Shown: piece by piece, positions 27,619-37,200 of the stretch
Layout of the letters: each line of letters starts with the position of its first letter
Position numbering within the stretch: position 1 is the stretch's first letter
Assembly: GCF_006402735.1 (NCBI RefSeq)
Contig: NZ_CP017174.1
Span: 933,001-997,000 of the forward strand
Length of the DNA stretch: 64,000 bases
DNA from: Myxococcus xanthus
GTDB lineage: Bacteria; Myxococcota; Myxococcia; Myxococcales; Myxococcaceae
Reading direction: 5' to 3'
Program-made: the position numbers and the translations under genes
Notes under the pieces: model-generated
Databases searched by the model: none
The model's input: only the letters and a program-made list of their open reading frames with translations
Told to the model about the DNA's origin: nothing

Positions 27619-27633
27619 GTAAACCCTGTTTAC
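27619..27633. promoter_or_regulatory. GTAAAC-CCT-GTTTAC palindrome
   Basis: GTAAAC (27619-27624) and GTTTAC (27628-27633) are perfect inverted copies around three bases. This compact operator-like site lies 142 bases before the likely M57 start, between two hairpins. Confidence 0.4.
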
Positions 27634-27638
27634 GAATT

Positions 27639-27662
27639 GCCGGGAGGCCATGGAGTCCCGGC
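27639..27662 (+). promoter_or_regulatory. Second hairpin in the M57 leader
   Basis: GCCGGGA (27639-27645) and TCCCGGC (27656-27662) pair perfectly around a ten-base loop containing CATGG. With the hairpin at 27570 and the palindrome at 27619 this makes three inverted elements within 93 bases. Confidence 0.4.
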
Positions 27663-27774
27663 ACACCTCGTTGAACGGGGAGCCATCAGAAATCCTGAAT
27701 GACGGCGATGACTTGGATACTGGCATGGCGGCTGCTTAATCGGCTGCGAACCACTCATCCCAACAAGGATGTCC

Positions 27775-29256
27775 ATGTCACAGTCCAAGTTTGTCGGCGC
27801 CCTCACGGGCCTGGCGCTGCTCGCCGGTTGCGGCGGTAGCGATGGCACCACCCCTGCTTCCGAGGAGACGCTCGGTCAGGGGATGTCGTGGGAGGAGTTC
27901 CTCTCTCTCGTGTACCAGGAGCCCGACACGGGCATCTTCATCGCCGACGGTGACACGACGTTCGCGACCGAGAAGCACCTGCGCGAGTTCTATGACACCA
28001 ACGTCAAGAACGGGCAGCTCATCGTCCACCGCGTGGGCGGGGCGGACGCGAAGTGGAACGACACGCAGAAGCTGAACCTCACCTACTGCGTGAGCACCTC
28101 GTTCGGTAACAACTACCAGACGGTGGTCAACGCCATGGCCAGCGCGACGGCCGCGTGGGAGGCCGCCGGCCACGTGAAGTTCGTCCACGTGAGCGCGCAG
28201 GACTCCAACTGCACCGCCTCCAACAACAACGTGCTGTTCGACGTGCGCCCCATCAACGTGAATGGCCAGTACATCGCCCGCGCGTTCTTCCCGGGTGACG
28301 CGCGCTCCAGCCGCAACGTCCTCTTCGACAACAGCGCCTTCGGCCCCATGGGCGTCTGGACGCTGGCGGGCGTGACGCGCCACGAGCTGGGCCACGTGCT
28401 CGGCTTCCGTCACGAGCACACCCGCCCTGAGTCCGGCACGTGCTTCGAGGACAACAACTGGCGTGTGCTGACCGCCTACGACGGCGCGTCCGTCATGCAC
28501 TACCCGCACTGCAACGGCACGCAGACGGGTGACCTCGTGCTGACGACGAAGGACGTCCAGGGCATCCAGGCGCTCTACGGCACGCCGAACGGTGAGCCGC
28601 CCCCGCCGCCCCCGCCGCCGCCGGAAGGCGTTCCCACCACGGAGACCCGCTCGGGCTCGGTGGCTGCGAATGCGAACGTCAACTACGGTCCCTTCACCAT
28701 CGTCCCCCGCTCGACCTTCAAGGTCGTGATGACGGGTACGGGTACGGGTGACCCGGACCTCTACGTCCGCTTCGGCTCGGCGCCCACCACGACGGAGTAC
28801 AACTGCCGTCCGTACCTCGCCGGCGCCAACGAGACCTGCGAGATCGAGGTCCCGGAAGGCGTGACCAGTGCGTACATCATGGTGCGTGGCTACTCGGCCG
28901 CCAACTTCAGCCTGACCATCAACTACCTCGCGCCCCTGGGCGGTGGTAACGGCACGCCCACCAGCGAGACGCGCTCTGGCTCCGTGACCTCGGGTGGCAG
29001 CCAGAACTACGGCCCCTTCAGCGTGAAGGCCGGCACCAACTTCAAGGTCGTGATGACGGGCTCGGGTGACCCGGACCTCTACGTCCGCTTTGGCTCGGCC
29101 CCCACCACGAGCGCGTACAACTGCCGTCCGTACCTCAGCGGCGCTTCCGAGACGTGCGACATCGCCGTGCCCGCGGGCCAGACCACCGCGTACATCATGG
29201 TGCGTGGCTACACGTCCGCTACGTTCAACCTGGCCATCAACTACACCAAGCCGTAG
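27775..29256 (+). CDS. M57-like metzincin lipoprotein protease with two C-terminal PPC domains
   Basis: A secreted zinc protease of 493 residues. The lipobox LLAGC gives Cys19. The catalytic domain (about 80-275) carries the metzincin zinc motif HELGHVLGFRH with His203, Glu204, His207 and His213, continuing HEHTRPE as in the M57 family found in myxobacteria. The Met-turn is SVMHYPHC near Met241. A poly-proline linker follows, then two near-identical pre-peptidase C-terminal (PPC) modules that usually help secretion or bind surfaces. The start at 27775 was chosen because AAGGA lies five bases upstream; an ATG six bases earlier overlaps that site. The leader upstream is full of repeats and hairpins. 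A strong terminator follows. Confidence 0.92.
   Translation: MSQSKFVGALTGLALLAGCGGSDGTTPASEETLGQGMSWEEFLSLVYQEPDTGIFIADGDTTFATEKHLREFYDTNVKNGQLIVHRVGGADAKWNDTQKLNLTYCVSTSFGNNYQTVVNAMASATAAWEAAGHVKFVHVSAQDSNCTASNNNVLFDVRPINVNGQYIARAFFPGDARSSRNVLFDNSAFGPMGVWTLAGVTRHELGHVLGFRHEHTRPESGTCFEDNNWRVLTAYDGASVMHYPHCNGTQTGDLVLTTKDVQGIQALYGTPNGEPPPPPPPPPEGVPTTETRSGSVAANANVNYGPFTIVPRSTFKVVMTGTGTGDPDLYVRFGSAPTTTEYNCRPYLAGANETCEIEVPEGVTSAYIMVRGYSAANFSLTINYLAPLGGGNGTPTSETRSGSVTSGGSQNYGPFSVKAGTNFKVVMTGSGDPDLYVRFGSAPTTSAYNCRPYLSGASETCDIAVPAGQTTAYIMVRGYTSATFNLAINYTKP
28642..29244 (+). repeat. Tandem PPC-domain repeat inside the M57 protease
   Basis: Two copies, about 28642-28926 and 28966-29244, encode almost the same 94-residue module (shared DPDLYVRFGSAPTT, YNCRPYL, YIMVRGY). 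The nucleotide sequence is also highly conserved, for example TTCAAGGTCGTGATGACGGG in both, so the duplication is recent or kept uniform by gene conversion. Confidence 0.85.
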
Positions 29257-29281
29257 TCCCGGCTTCAGCGTGAAGTGAACG

Positions 29282-29325
29282 ACGGGCGGTCTTCCCCCAC
29301 GGGAAGGCCGCCCGTTTCTTTTTCC
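29282..29325 (+). terminator. Intrinsic terminator after the M57 protease gene
   Basis: A 15-base arm (29282-29296) starting ACGGGCGGTC pairs with GGGAAGGCCGCCCGT (29301-29315) around a CCAC loop, with a single G-T wobble. The T-rich run TTTCTTTTT follows at once. This is the clearest classical terminator in the window and lies 25 bases after the stop. Confidence 0.9.
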
Positions 29326-29372
29326 GCATGTCGCTGGAGTCCGACGCGGCGGGCTGAGACGCTGCGGCCGCC

Positions 29373-30278
29373 ATGGGGAACGTCATCGGGCTGTTGGGGG
29401 CGTGTATGGTGCTGGGCGTCCTGGCCCGGCACAGTGGGAAGTTCCCGGAGGGCTCCGCCGGGGCGTTCAACACCTTCGTGCTGTACGTGGCGCTGCCCGC
29501 GCTGGTGCTGCGGGCCATGCACCAGTTGGTGTTCGTGCCGGAGCTGCTGGTCGCCGCCTCGGTGCCGTGGCTCTACTACCTGGGCGCGGGCCCCTTCTTC
29601 CGACTGCTGGGGCCCCGGCTGGGGCTGTCGAAGCCGTCCATCATGGCGTTGGTGCTGACGGCGGGGCTGGGCAACACCGCCTTCGTGGGGCTGCCCATGG
29701 CGGAGGCGCTGCTGGGGGCCAAGGGCCTGCCGGTGGCGGTGGTGGTGGATCAGCTCGGCTCCTTCCTGGTGCTGTCCTCGCTGGCCACGGTGGCGGCGGC
29801 CCGGGCGGGCGCGGACACGCCGCTGTCCCTGCGCCAACTCGCGCGCAAGGTGGCCACCTTCCCCCCGTTCCTGGCGCTGGTGGTGGCGTTGGCGACGCGG
29901 CCTTGGGCCTATCCGGTCTGGCTGGACGGAGTGCTGGAGCGGTTGGGCGCGCTGCTGACGCCGCTGGCGCTGTTCGCCATTGGCCTGCAGCTGCGCCTGT
30001 CGGGCATCAAACCCCGGCTGCCCGCGGTGGCCCTGGGGCTGTCGTACAAGCTGCTGTTGGTGCCGGCGCTGACTGCCGCGGGCCTGCTGGCCCTGCCAGG
30101 GCTGGCGCCCACGGTGGTGCAGGCCACGCTGCTGCAGGCGGCCATGGGACCCATGGTGAGCGCGGCCATCCTCGCGGCCGAGCATGACCTGGACCCGGAC
30201 CTGGCGGTGTTGATGGTGGGAGTGGGCGTTCCGCTGTCCTTCGCGACGGCGCCGCTGATGTTGATGCTGGCGCGCTGA
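29373..30278 (+). CDS. AEC (auxin efflux carrier) family transporter
   Basis: A 301-residue inner-membrane protein with about nine to ten hydrophobic helices throughout. Family marks are the N-terminal NTFVLYVALPALVLRAM with its helix-breaking proline, GLGNTAFVGLPM in the middle, and LLQAAMGPMVSAAIL near the end, all typical of AEC carriers that move small organic anions such as malate or malonate. The substrate cannot be read from sequence. The length is normal for the family. It is transcribed alone, between a strong terminator and the next gene 77 bases on. Confidence 0.9.
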   Translation: MGNVIGLLGACMVLGVLARHSGKFPEGSAGAFNTFVLYVALPALVLRAMHQLVFVPELLVAASVPWLYYLGAGPFFRLLGPRLGLSKPSIMALVLTAGLGNTAFVGLPMAEALLGAKGLPVAVVVDQLGSFLVLSSLATVAAARAGADTPLSLRQLARKVATFPPFLALVVALATRPWAYPVWLDGVLERLGALLTPLALFAIGLQLRLSGIKPRLPAVALGLSYKLLLVPALTAAGLLALPGLAPTVVQATLLQAAMGPMVSAAILAAEHDLDPDLAVLMVGVGVPLSFATAPLMLMLAR

Positions 30279-30355
30279 CGCCTGCCCGGCTGCCCTGCGG
30301 CCTGCCACGCGGCCGGACCGCTGTCGTCCCGGCATCGCGCTCCTATTTTTGGCGC

Positions 30356-31210
30356 ATGGCTGAGCAACCACCGAAGGCCTCGGGCGCGCCCGGGGGAGAC
30401 CCACGGCGGATGGAGGTTCGGCGGCCGGTCGCCGAACTGGGCGCACGGGCCTATGCCATCCAATTGTTGTCTGACGCGCGAATCCCGTTCCTGGTCGGCG
30501 GCGCCTACGCGTTCGCCCACTACACGGGCATCTATCGCGACACGAAGGACCTGGACCTGTTCATCCGCAAGGACGACGCGGACCGCGCATTGGAGGTGCT
30601 CGCGCGCAATGGCTGGAGCACGCAGAGCAACGTCCACGGCTGGCTGCACAAGGCCTTCTGGGACGACTTCCTCGTCGACCTCATCTTCGCGTCCGGCAAT
30701 GGCATCACCGTCGTTGACGACGGCTGGTTCGAGCACGCGGTCCGCGCCCGGCTGCTGAACTGCGCGTGCAACGTGCCTCCGGCGGAGGAAATCTATTGGA
30801 GCAAGGCCTTCGTCCTGGAGCGCGAGCGCTTCGACGGGCACGAACTCACGCACCTGCTCCTGAAGACGGGGCGCACGTTCGACTGGCCGCGGCTGCTGGC
30901 GCGCTTCGACCGGTACTGGGAGGTGCTGCTCTCGCACCTGATGTTCTTCCGCTTCGCGTACCCCGCGGACCGCGACATCGTCCCGGAGTGGGTGATGCGC
31001 GAGCTGCTCTCCCGCGCCAACAGCTCGCTGGCGGAGGGCAACTGGGACTCGAAGCTGTGCCGGGGCCGGCTGTTGTCGCAGGTCAGCTACCAGGTGGACG
31101 TCGACGAGTGGGGCTACGAGGACGGCCGCGCCTGGGATGAATCCGAGCGCACGCGCGAGCGCGAGCCCGAAGCGGTGCCCGCCGCGAGCGGTACTTACGG
31201 CGGCCACTGA
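30356..31210 (+). CDS. Nucleotidyltransferase-fold protein, 284 aa
   Basis: Residues 40-115 match the nucleotidyltransferase core: PFLVGGAYAFAHYTG with the glycine pair at 48-49, then DTKDLDLFIR holding the metal-binding aspartates Asp65 and Asp67, and a third acidic strand FLVDLIFASG. The rest is helical with aromatic clusters (RFDRYWEVLLSHLMFFRFAY). Such proteins transfer nucleotides to small molecules, RNA or proteins; some are toxins of MNT/HEPN type, but no HEPN partner is adjacent. There is no signal peptide. The start MAEQPPKASG is the first in frame. Confidence 0.8.
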   Translation: MAEQPPKASGAPGGDPRRMEVRRPVAELGARAYAIQLLSDARIPFLVGGAYAFAHYTGIYRDTKDLDLFIRKDDADRALEVLARNGWSTQSNVHGWLHKAFWDDFLVDLIFASGNGITVVDDGWFEHAVRARLLNCACNVPPAEEIYWSKAFVLERERFDGHELTHLLLKTGRTFDWPRLLARFDRYWEVLLSHLMFFRFAYPADRDIVPEWVMRELLSRANSSLAEGNWDSKLCRGRLLSQVSYQVDVDEWGYEDGRAWDESERTREREPEAVPAASGTYGGH

Positions 31211-31340
31211 GCCACGGACCCCGCGCTCGCTTCCCGGGACCTCTCCAGTCCCGGCGTGAGCGCGCCAGGTCCACTGTCCCTGCCACGGCTTCGGCGGAGC
31301 CTCACCTTCGGGCAGAGGACCCGCCGAAAGCAGGTGTCAT

Positions 31341-31937
31341 GTGTCGCGGAGCGAAACCGGGCCACGAGGTGTCATCGGAATCCTGGGCGTGTTGTGCCTG
31401 ACGCTCGCGCCCTCCGCGCGGGCACAGGTCTCCGTCACCGGGCAGGGAGGACCGCTGCGGCTCGAAGCGGGCTCGCAGTCGGTGGCGCTGTCCCTGGAGG
31501 AGGGCGGCGTCGTGCGGGGGCCCGGCATCGAGCTGCGTCAGCGCGGCGCTGCGCTGGTGGGACAGGTGCGTGGCAGTGACGTGGATGTCGGATGGGCCAG
31601 CGGAAACCTGCTCGGACGCGTGGGGGAAGGCACCGTCGACCTCCGCGTCCTCGAAAGGACGCCGGAGCCGGGCCTGCGCCTGGAGGGAGACTTCGCCAGC
31701 CAGCCGTCGAGCCTCGTCATCGCGCCCTTCGCCATCGCTGGCGCCATGGGCGGATGCAACTACACGCTGTCCGTGACGGGAGAAGGGTATTCGGGCTGGC
31801 GCACCTGCCAGCCTGGGACGACGCTCCAGCCGGGCCCCGTCTCCCTGTCCCTGCCCGAGGAGGTGCTGCGCCTCGGACAGGGAGAGAAGGCGGCGCTGCT
31901 GGCGCTGTTGCTGTCGGAGACGATGTTGCCGCCGTGA
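31341..31937 (+). CDS. Secreted protein of unknown function, 198 aa
   Basis: Starts at a GTG with CAGGTG about six bases upstream. The leader GVIGILGVLCLTLAPSARAQ is a signal peptide cut after ARA, so the protein is periplasmic. The mature part is beta-rich with short repeats of glycine-bounded strands (GGPLRLEAGSQSVALSLEEG) and two cysteines (GGCNYTLS, WRTCQPG) that may form a disulphide. I do not recognise the family. It ends 12 bases from a convergent zinc-ribbon gene. Confidence 0.7.
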   Translation: MSRSETGPRGVIGILGVLCLTLAPSARAQVSVTGQGGPLRLEAGSQSVALSLEEGGVVRGPGIELRQRGAALVGQVRGSDVDVGWASGNLLGRVGEGTVDLRVLERTPEPGLRLEGDFASQPSSLVIAPFAIAGAMGGCNYTLSVTGEGYSGWRTCQPGTTLQPGPVSLSLPEEVLRLGQGEKAALLALLLSETMLPP

Positions 31938-31949
31938 GGCGGCGCGTGC

Positions 31950-32159
31950 TCAGGCGAGCACGGTGGTGGCGAAGGACAGCTCCACGCCGTTGTCGCGCAC
32001 GCGCATGCTGGGCTTGGACAGCCAGTGGCACCGCGGGCAATAGCTGTGCGCACCCGCCTGAGAGGCACGCACAGTCACCTCTCCACCGCAGAGCACGCAG
32101 CCGTCGGGGAGGACGAATTCGGCGAACCGCTCGCCGGTGTTGCTCTCGAATTGAGTCAT
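31950..32159 (-). CDS. Small zinc-ribbon protein, 69 aa
   Basis: A 69-residue protein with two CxxC knuckles: PDGCVLCGGEV and HSYCPRCHWL, 20 residues apart, the arrangement of a zinc ribbon. The rest is mixed with no membrane helix. It starts MTQFESNTGERF and lies alone on the minus strand. Such small ribbons often act as nucleic-acid or protein-binding adapters; no specific role can be given. Confidence 0.75.
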   Translation of the reverse strand: MTQFESNTGERFAEFVLPDGCVLCGGEVTVRASQAGAHSYCPRCHWLSKPSMRVRDNGVELSFATTVLA

Positions 32160-32384
32160 GCTTCTGAGTTAACGCAGGAATCGCGGGGCACAAGGCGACC
32201 TGAGGTGTCCCCCGGTCGGGCATGGCCCATCAGGCAGGCAGGCGGCCGAGCCCTCCTGCATTCCTTACGGGCTCGCCGCGCTTTGGTGGGTGGCCGACAC
32301 CGCAACCCGGTGATGTCGCGTGAACGCCCTGGCACGGGGATTTCAAGGGCCCGGGGCATGGATGCACAGGGTGAGGGTGACGGC

Positions 32385-32588
32385 ATGGGTGGGGTGCTGC
32401 GGGTGGAGCTCCTCCATGACCGGCGAGGCTGGGGCGTGGAGGTGGAGACGTGGGCCGGGGCCGTGCGCCGGTACCGGTATGGCAGTGAGGCCCAGGCCCG
32501 CTTCTTCGCCGCGGTGTTCGAAATGGGCCCCCGCGTGCTGCCGCCGGTGAGCGCCGGGCGCCGCAAGCGGACCCGCCGGGCGGCCTGA
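32385..32588 (+). CDS. Small basic protein, 67 aa, unknown function
   Basis: A short frame, MGGVLRVELLHDRRGWGVEV onwards, with an aromatic middle (WAGAVRRYRYGSEAQARFF) and a highly basic tail (RRKRTRRAA). The start at 32385 has GAGGG seven bases upstream; in-frame ATGs at 32358 and 32313 are alternatives that would add up to 24 residues. Its compact strand-turn-strand look supports coding. Function unknown. Confidence 0.55.
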   Translation: MGGVLRVELLHDRRGWGVEVETWAGAVRRYRYGSEAQARFFAAVFEMGPRVLPPVSAGRRKRTRRAA

Positions 32589-32642
32589 GGCTCCGCGTCT
32601 TCCCTCTACCCTCGCGGGCTGCTTTCGGAGAGGCTACGGGCC

Positions 32643-32936
32643 ATGAGTGACGCACCCAAGCCCTTCCTTCACCGTCCCAACCGCCAGCTCATCACCAAGG
32701 AGCCGGACCCCGCGGGCCGTTGGTCCAAGCAGTTCCCGGACATGATTGGCTACGCCAGCCAGGGCGGCGGCAAGGTGCCGGCCGACTTCGGCTGGAACAC
32801 CAACCCCAAGCAGTGGCAGGAGGAGATGACGCCGGAGACGCTGGCCGCGCGCTACGACGAGCTGCGCATCCTCCCGCCGAAGTCCGAATCGCCCGCGCTG
32901 CCCGAGGGCGCGAAGTCCGAAGGCACCAAGCCGTAA
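32643..32936 (+). CDS. Unassigned soluble protein, 97 aa
   Basis: A 97-residue hydrophilic protein beginning MSDAPKPFLHRPNRQLITKE with aromatic WSKQFPDMIGYASQGGG and DFGWNTNPKQWQEEM segments. It has no signal peptide or cysteine. Ribosome site GGAGAGG is about ten bases upstream. It ends eight bases from a convergent gene. I do not recognise it. Confidence 0.7.
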   Translation: MSDAPKPFLHRPNRQLITKEPDPAGRWSKQFPDMIGYASQGGGKVPADFGWNTNPKQWQEEMTPETLAARYDELRILPPKSESPALPEGAKSEGTKP

Positions 32937-32943
32937 TCCCGCT

Positions 32944-34137
32944 TCAACTGAAGGGCAGGGCCGCGAGCCGCTCCCGGAACCGGCCGAGCAGCTCCCGCGC
33001 CCCTGTCTCCTCCAGTCCGTCGCCCGCCTCCTGTCGCGCCTTGCGCAGGAAGACGTCGAACGGCGGCGAGCGGCCCTGGAGCGCGCCCGCCGCCTCCACG
33101 GCCTCCGCGAGCACGCGCTCCGCGCCCCGCGAGCCCAGCGTCAGGTGCATGTCCGCCTGCTCCAGCTTCATGCCGCAGGTGGCCCAAACCGCGCGGTCGT
33201 GGACGACGAGCCAGGTGCGCGTCACCTCCTCCATCTGCTCTTCCAACGCCACGAGGTAGGGCTCCACCAGCCCCGGCAGCGCGTCCGGCGCCAGCTCCGC
33301 CTGGGTGGCCGTGTCCAGCAGCCGCGCGCGCAGCTCCAGCACCTGGTGCTTCTGCGGCGTGCGCAGCGCCACTGACGCGGGAAGGGACACGAAGGCGGAC
33401 AGGCTCTCCGCCACCTGTCGCGCCAGCGCGGGGCGCGCGCGGGGCTCCGCCTTCGCCGCGCGCTCCAGCCGGCCTTGCAGGGAGCGGCGCAGGTCCGCCG
33501 CGGCCGCGCGCAGCGCCGCCCGTGCGCCCACCTGGTGGGCGTAGCCGGGCACCACCTCTTCGCGGCGCACGTCGGCGAAGGCGGAGGCGGTGAGGTACAC
33601 GAGGTCGCCAATGCGCACGCGGAAGTCGGCGCGGAAGGCCTGCAGCTCGGCCATCAGCGTCCAGCGGTCGCTCACCACCTCCGGGCGGCGCATCTGCTGT
33701 CCCAGCTCCGCCACGCGGCGGGCCAGCCGGTCCGCGATGGCGTGCAGCACCGCCTCCACCTCCTGCGCCAGCCGCTCATCCGAGCTGGCCGGCGGCGGAG
33801 CCCAGCCACCGTCGCCGAGCCCGGCCGAGCGCGTGGGGGGCGGGAACTCCTGGTGGACGGCGCTGACGAGCTGGTTGACGCCCACCAGCGTGTCGCCAAT
33901 GGCCGGCGCCATCGTCTCCCACAGCGACAGGTCCGCGCCGCCGTCCGCTTCCACCGACGTGGGCTCGTACTTCGCGATGCTCAAGTGTCCCAGCCGGTCG
34001 ATGGCCACCGCCGCCGCGCGGTGCACGCGCTCCAGCCGGTCCGCGAGATGCCGGTCGGTCAGGGCTTCCAGGAGCGATTCCAGGCGCGCGGGGAGCGCGT
34101 CCTGGGGCGGGCGGGATTTGGGCTTGGGCGCTGGCAA
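32944..34137 (-). CDS. Long helical protein of unknown function, 397 aa
   Basis: A soluble, almost entirely alpha-helical protein with many heptad-like stretches (ADRLARRVAELGQQM, AALRAAAADLRRSLQGRLER, EEQMEEVTRTWLVVHDRAV). There is no signal peptide, metal motif or nucleotide-binding loop. Only two short stretches (SPPFDVFLRKA, RWTLMAELQAF) look like folded loops. It could be a scaffold or coiled-coil partner. It is transcribed divergently from the macroglobulin operon, 101 bases apart, so a shared control region is possible. Not recognised. Confidence 0.75.
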   Translation of the reverse strand: MPAPKPKSRPPQDALPARLESLLEALTDRHLADRLERVHRAAAVAIDRLGHLSIAKYEPTSVEADGGADLSLWETMAPAIGDTLVGVNQLVSAVHQEFPPPTRSAGLGDGGWAPPPASSDERLAQEVEAVLHAIADRLARRVAELGQQMRRPEVVSDRWTLMAELQAFRADFRVRIGDLVYLTASAFADVRREEVVPGYAHQVGARAALRAAAADLRRSLQGRLERAAKAEPRARPALARQVAESLSAFVSLPASVALRTPQKHQVLELRARLLDTATQAELAPDALPGLVEPYLVALEEQMEEVTRTWLVVHDRAVWATCGMKLEQADMHLTLGSRGAERVLAEAVEAAGALQGRSPPFDVFLRKARQEAGDGLEETGARELLGRFRERLAALPFS

Positions 34138-34238
34138 GGAGCGGCGACCCTAGCGCACCGTCTTGAGCCACGCGAAGAACGGGGGGACTCGTCAGGGCCT
34201 CGGCTTCCCGGCATAGAGTGGAGGGAAGGGGAGAACCG

Positions 34239-37200
34239 ATGACAATCCGCTTCCGGCGCCGCCGGCTGCTGGGGGGAGGACTGGCTGCGTTGCTCGTGGG
34301 GGGCGCGGTAGCCTTTGCCTCCTGGGACGTCTGCCTTTCCGCCTGGGTCCTGCGAGGAGTGAAGGTGCCGAGCTGTCCGGACGGACAGTTCCGCCAGGTG
34401 GTGGAGGTCCATGGCTCCGGCCTGGCGCGTGGCGACACGGGCCAGGTGATGGTCGTGACGCATGCGCTGGCGCCGCACCCGGAATCCGGCCAGCTGATGA
34501 AGGCCCCGGTGACGAAGGGCACGGCCGCCGTGTTCCTGGTAGACGGGGAGGGGAAGGAGACACCGCTTCCACTGTCCAAGGAGACGGACTGGAAGCGCAC
34601 CCAGGACGACCGAAGCCTGTCGGCCCGGGTGGTGCTGCCGGAGGTACCGGACGGTGACTACCAGTTCCGGGCCCGCGTCACCTCGCCACTGGGCACGGAC
34701 TCCGTGGATGCGCCGCTGCCGCTGTATGCCAATGCCCTGGCTCACGTGCTGACGGACCGGCCCCTGTACGAGCCGGGCCACGAGGTCCTCTTCCGCGCGG
34801 TGGTGCTGAGGGCCAAGGACCTGGCGCCGTTGGATGGGCGGCCGGGGACGTGGGTGGTGCGGGATTCCACCGGCGAAGTGGTGCTGGAGGAGCGCGCGCC
34901 GGCCGGCCCCTGGGGCGTGGTGGCCGGGCGCTTCCCGCTGGACCGGGGCGCGCCGCAAGGGAGCTGGACGGTGAGCTGGGTGAGCGGCGGGGCGCAGGCC
35001 TCGGCGTCCTTCGAAGTGAAGCCCTTCACCCTGCCGCGTTTCCGCGTGGAGGCGCGCAGCGCCCGGCCCTTCTGGCGCGCGGACGAGGTGCCGGTGGTGG
35101 ATGGGCAGGTGACGTATGCCTCGGGCGCGCCGGTGGCCGACGTCGAGGTGGGTCTGACGTGGAACATCCACGGTGACTGGCCCGCGCCCACGGAGTGGCA
35201 TGCGGGAGGCCTGCCGGACCGCGCGCGCACCGACGCCGCGGGGCGCTTCCGCCTGTCGCTGCCGCGCGTGCCCCTGGACCTGCGCGGACAGGCCCAGTTG
35301 GTGGCGCGTCTGGTGGCGCGGGACGCGGCGGGAGACCGCATCGAAGGCGGCGTGTCGCTGCTGCTGTCCGAGGACGCGCTGCAGGTGTCGGCGGTGACGG
35401 AGGTGGAGGGTGGACTGGCGCCGGGGTTCAACAACCGCGTCTACGTACGCGCGACGACGGCCGCGGGGCAGGTGCTGCCGGGCACGGAGTTGACGGTGAA
35501 GCGCGCCTGGGACCCGCGGGACGAAGGCGTGCGCGCGTTGACGGACGAGGACGGCGTGGCCGTCTTCCAACTGGACCCCGGGCCTCCCGTCAACGTCGTG
35601 GTGCCGCCCATGCCCGTGCGCCCGCCGCCGCCCGAGCCCACGGTGCGGCTGGGCCAGACGCGCAACCTGCTGGCGCCGGAGACGGAGGCCTCGCTCGAGG
35701 ACCTGCTCGCGCTGGAGAAGGGGTTGGCCGCGCTCGAACCCTGTGCGCGCTTCGTGACGCGTGAGGATGGAGAGATGGAAGTCGCGCTCGGCCTGCGCGT
35801 GAGTGCTTCGGGCGCGGTGGTGGACGTGGTGACTGGGGAGGAGGGCGCACTGCCCGCCTGCGTGGCCTCGGCGTTGCGTACCCGCGTGCTGCCCGCCGGG
35901 CGTGAGCGGGTCTTCCAGGTGAGCCTGGCCATCATGGACCCGGGCCTGCCGGAGTTGGAAGTGGAGGTGGAGGCGGCCATTGGCGCCCCTGAGATGCTGG
36001 TGGCCGCGCTGTCCGACGCGGCCCTCGATGCGCGCACGTGTCTGCCGCGAGACCTGGGAATGGAAGCCCCGCTGCCCGCGGCGTTGAGCTGGCGGCTGGG
36101 GAAGCGGGGCCTGGAGTCGCTGACGTGGGTGACGCTGCCGAAGCAGTCGAACGCGCTGGCCGCGTCCGCCCTGCCCTGCATCCAGGAGCGCTTCGCGCGC
36201 GTCCGGCTGCCCGAGGCCGAGTATCGGCAGAACGCCCTGGGCGTGGGGCACCTCACCGCACGTCTGTCGGGGGAGAAGGGGCGCCAGGCCGTTTCCCAGG
36301 CCACCACCTTCCTGGGCTACGAGCTGAAGGTGAGCGGCACCCAGAGGGGAGAGGTCGTGGGCGAAACGAAGCTGGTGCTGCGTCCGGCGGAGGTACCACC
36401 CACGCGCCTGCGCGCCACGCCCGTGCTGGCGCGCGGCGGCGAGGAGGTCCGCATCGAGCTGATGCGCGGTCCCCAGTTCGAGGGCCCGCTGCCCGATACC
36501 CTGGTGCTCCAGGCAGGCAACCAACGGATGGAAGAGAAGGTGGACAAGGCGACGCGCTCGGTCCGCTTCAAGCTGCCCGAGGACTTCGAGGGCTGGGCGA
36601 TGACGTACTGGGAGGGCGCGCAGGGCCGGGTGTACGTGGCGCCGCGCGCGCAGCTCTCCGTGGAGGTGACGCCGGACAAGCAGCGCTACGCTCCCGGCGA
36701 GCTGGCCCGGCTCCAATTGCAGACGCGGGTGGATGGCCAGGACGGTCCGGCGGCGGTGGGCCTCTTCGGCGTGGACGAGACGCTGGCGCAGCTGGCGCCG
36801 CTGCCAGGGCCGGACGCGCTGGGGCAGCTGCGGCCCGTGCCGACGGTGGCCTCGCCCGCCTTCGGTGTCCTGGACGGTCAGGCGCTGGCCATGGGCCGCA
36901 TCCGCGGGGCAAACGCGGCGTCGGCGGCGGTGCTGCGGGTGAGCGATGTGCCTCGGCGCGAGCACACGGAGCCCCGCGTGACGGTGAACGCGGTGACGGC
37001 CTTCGAGCCGGAGTCGGAGCTGACCGAACCCTTCTACGCCGTGCTGGCGGAGCTGCACGCGCAGGTGCGCGCCTGGGAGGAGAAGGCGCCGCAAGGGCAG
37101 ACGCTGGACCCGGCGGGCATGGCCCGGCTGTGGGAGGGCGCGCTGGCGGCGTGTGAGAAGCGCGGCGACAAGGTGAGGGATGCCTTTGGCCGCCGGTTGA

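Noticed and set aside
34059-37094. A 1011-codon open frame on the minus strand across the first macroglobulin gene
   Set aside because: It is rich in Arg, His and Gln with no domain pattern, and mirrors the GC-rich third positions of the plus-strand gene. Long antisense frames are expected in such DNA.
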